Shown here in pieces: positions 4,990 through 5,620 of a stretch of DNA of 5,620 nt. Origin of the DNA: an uncultured Limosilactobacillus sp. Lineage in GTDB: Bacteria; Bacillota; Bacilli; Lactobacillales; Lactobacillaceae. The translations under genes and the position numbers were made by a program. The stretch lies in contig CALVFC010000100.1 of assembly GCA_944326735.1 (NCBI GenBank), forward strand, positions 1 through 5,620. Reading direction: 5' to 3'. Below the pieces are notes generated by a model. It worked only from the letters and a program-made list of their open reading frames with translations. It was not told where the DNA came from and ran no database searches. How positions within the stretch are numbered: the first letter of the stretch is position 1; the number at the start of each line of letters is the position of its first letter.

Positions 4990-5620
4990 ATGGTAACAAT
5001 CGCAATTTCTAGTGATAATCACTTGGACGTTAACCGGGTCGACATCCCATCGGCAATGGCTGCCCAGGCGCAATGGTTATTGGACCACCATATTGACTAC
5101 TACTTTCACGGTGGTGACCTCTTCAATAACTTTGCGAAAACCCGTCAATATTTTGCTGACTTGCAGGCCCGCCTGGGTGATACATGCCGGGTTTTCTACA
5201 TTGCTGGTAATCATGACATGGTCGCTAATGCCCCATTTGACGTTATTGAACACCTGAACGATCCACGATACCTCCATAACCGGTTTGTTGACCTCGGCAA
5301 CAGCGGCTACCGGATGGTCGGTAACAATGGTTGGTATGACTACTCCTTCTCGACGTTCCGTAATGACCCGCAGGCAGTTGCGACCTGGAAGCGGGTCTAC
5401 TGGATTGACAGCCTCATTAAGCAACCAATGACCGATCGGGAACGTATGCAACTGGTCTTGCGACAGGTCAAAGCGCAATTAATAGCTGCTCACCAGGACC
5501 ATAAAAAGGTCTTTTTACTGACCCACTTTGCACCCCGTCACCAGCTGTTAGCGCCAAAGCCAACGCAAGTGCTGACAAAACGCCAAAACCGTTTTTTTCA
5601 GATGATCAATGCAATGATGG
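4990..5620 (+). CDS. Calcineurin-like metallophosphoesterase (partial, 3' end outside window)
   Basis: The frame is open from the ATG at 4990 to the window edge (210 codons plus one base), so the C-terminus is missing. Metal-ligand motifs of the calcineurin-like phosphoesterase family appear in order: D9-N-H11 (the D-x-H motif), G42-D43, G73-N-H-D76 and T178-H179-F-A-P. The final G-H-x-H motif should lie just past the edge. A two-metal centre hydrolysing phosphoesters is therefore expected; the substrate is unknown. The GNNGWYDYSF stretch (111-120) and length resemble the Lactobacillales phosphoesterase subfamily that I recall as TIGR03729, but that assignment is from memory. No signal peptide or membrane segment is visible, so it is cytosolic. 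AGGAGAAGG (4974-4982) precedes the ATG. The gene follows the gnd terminator and is probably transcribed independently. Opposite-strand frames in this span are shadows of it. Confidence 0.88.
   Translation, partial: MVTIAISSDNHLDVNRVDIPSAMAAQAQWLLDHHIDYYFHGGDLFNNFAKTRQYFADLQARLGDTCRVFYIAGNHDMVANAPFDVIEHLNDPRYLHNRFVDLGNSGYRMVGNNGWYDYSFSTFRNDPQAVATWKRVYWIDSLIKQPMTDRERMQLVLRQVKAQLIAAHQDHKKVFLLTHFAPRHQLLAPKPTQVLTKRQNRFFQMINAMM

Noticed and set aside
5077..5478. 133-codon open frame on the minus strand
   Set aside because: It lies wholly inside the phosphoesterase gene, which has all expected metal-ligand motifs in order, and the antisense product shows no recognisable domain or ribosome binding site.

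Overview
The window looks like chromosomal DNA from a lactic acid bacterium of the family Lactobacillaceae. A heterofermentative lineage such as Limosilactobacillus is my best guess. Supporting signs are the protein families (NrdI, a glucose-6-phosphate dehydrogenase with the features of the Leuconostoc enzyme, a Lactobacillus-style YolD-like protein), AGGAGG-type ribosome binding sites, and strong AAC/AAG/TAC/CAC codon preference in the two long metabolic genes, as in highly expressed lactobacillus genes. The species assignment is inference. There is no sign of a phage, transposon, CRISPR array or genomic island; this is mostly housekeeping DNA whose interest lies in the control regions.

Layout. 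1-44: probable 3' end of an upstream gene, followed by a weak terminator-like hairpin. 144-614 (+): nrdI, the flavodoxin-like partner of class Ib ribonucleotide reductase, without nrdE/nrdF in view. 630-661: bidirectional terminator shared with the convergent gene. 671-1099 (-): PhnB-like VOC-fold protein with a near-consensus promoter. 1252-1656 (+): solo YolD-like gene, divergent from the VOC gene, with an extended -10 promoter and a near-perfect LexA/DinR SOS box at its likely transcription start. 1657-1826: about 170 bp of control DNA holding repeats, a cre-like LacI-family operator, a -10 element and a 14-bp perfect palindrome touching the ribosome binding site. 1827-3302 (+): zwf, probably starting at a TTG. 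3325-3361: terminator. 3364-3392: near-consensus promoter, followed by a 24-bp Rex-operator-like inverted repeat. 3433-4869 (+): gnd. 4903-4950: terminator. 4990 to the window end (+): calcineurin-like metallophosphoesterase, cut off by the edge.

How the genes fit together. zwf and gnd are the two dehydrogenases that carry glucose-6-phosphate to ribulose-5-phosphate. In heterofermentative lactobacilli this route feeds phosphoketolase and is the main path of sugar breakdown. Although adjacent, the two genes look separately transcribed: a terminator closes zwf and a complete promoter precedes gnd, each with a different candidate operator. The NAD(P)H they make can support ribonucleotide reduction, in which NrdI takes part, but physical proximity is the only evidence for a link here. 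The two best leads are the SOS box in front of the orphan YolD-like gene and the Rex-like operator in front of gnd. I found no convincing new multi-gene system.
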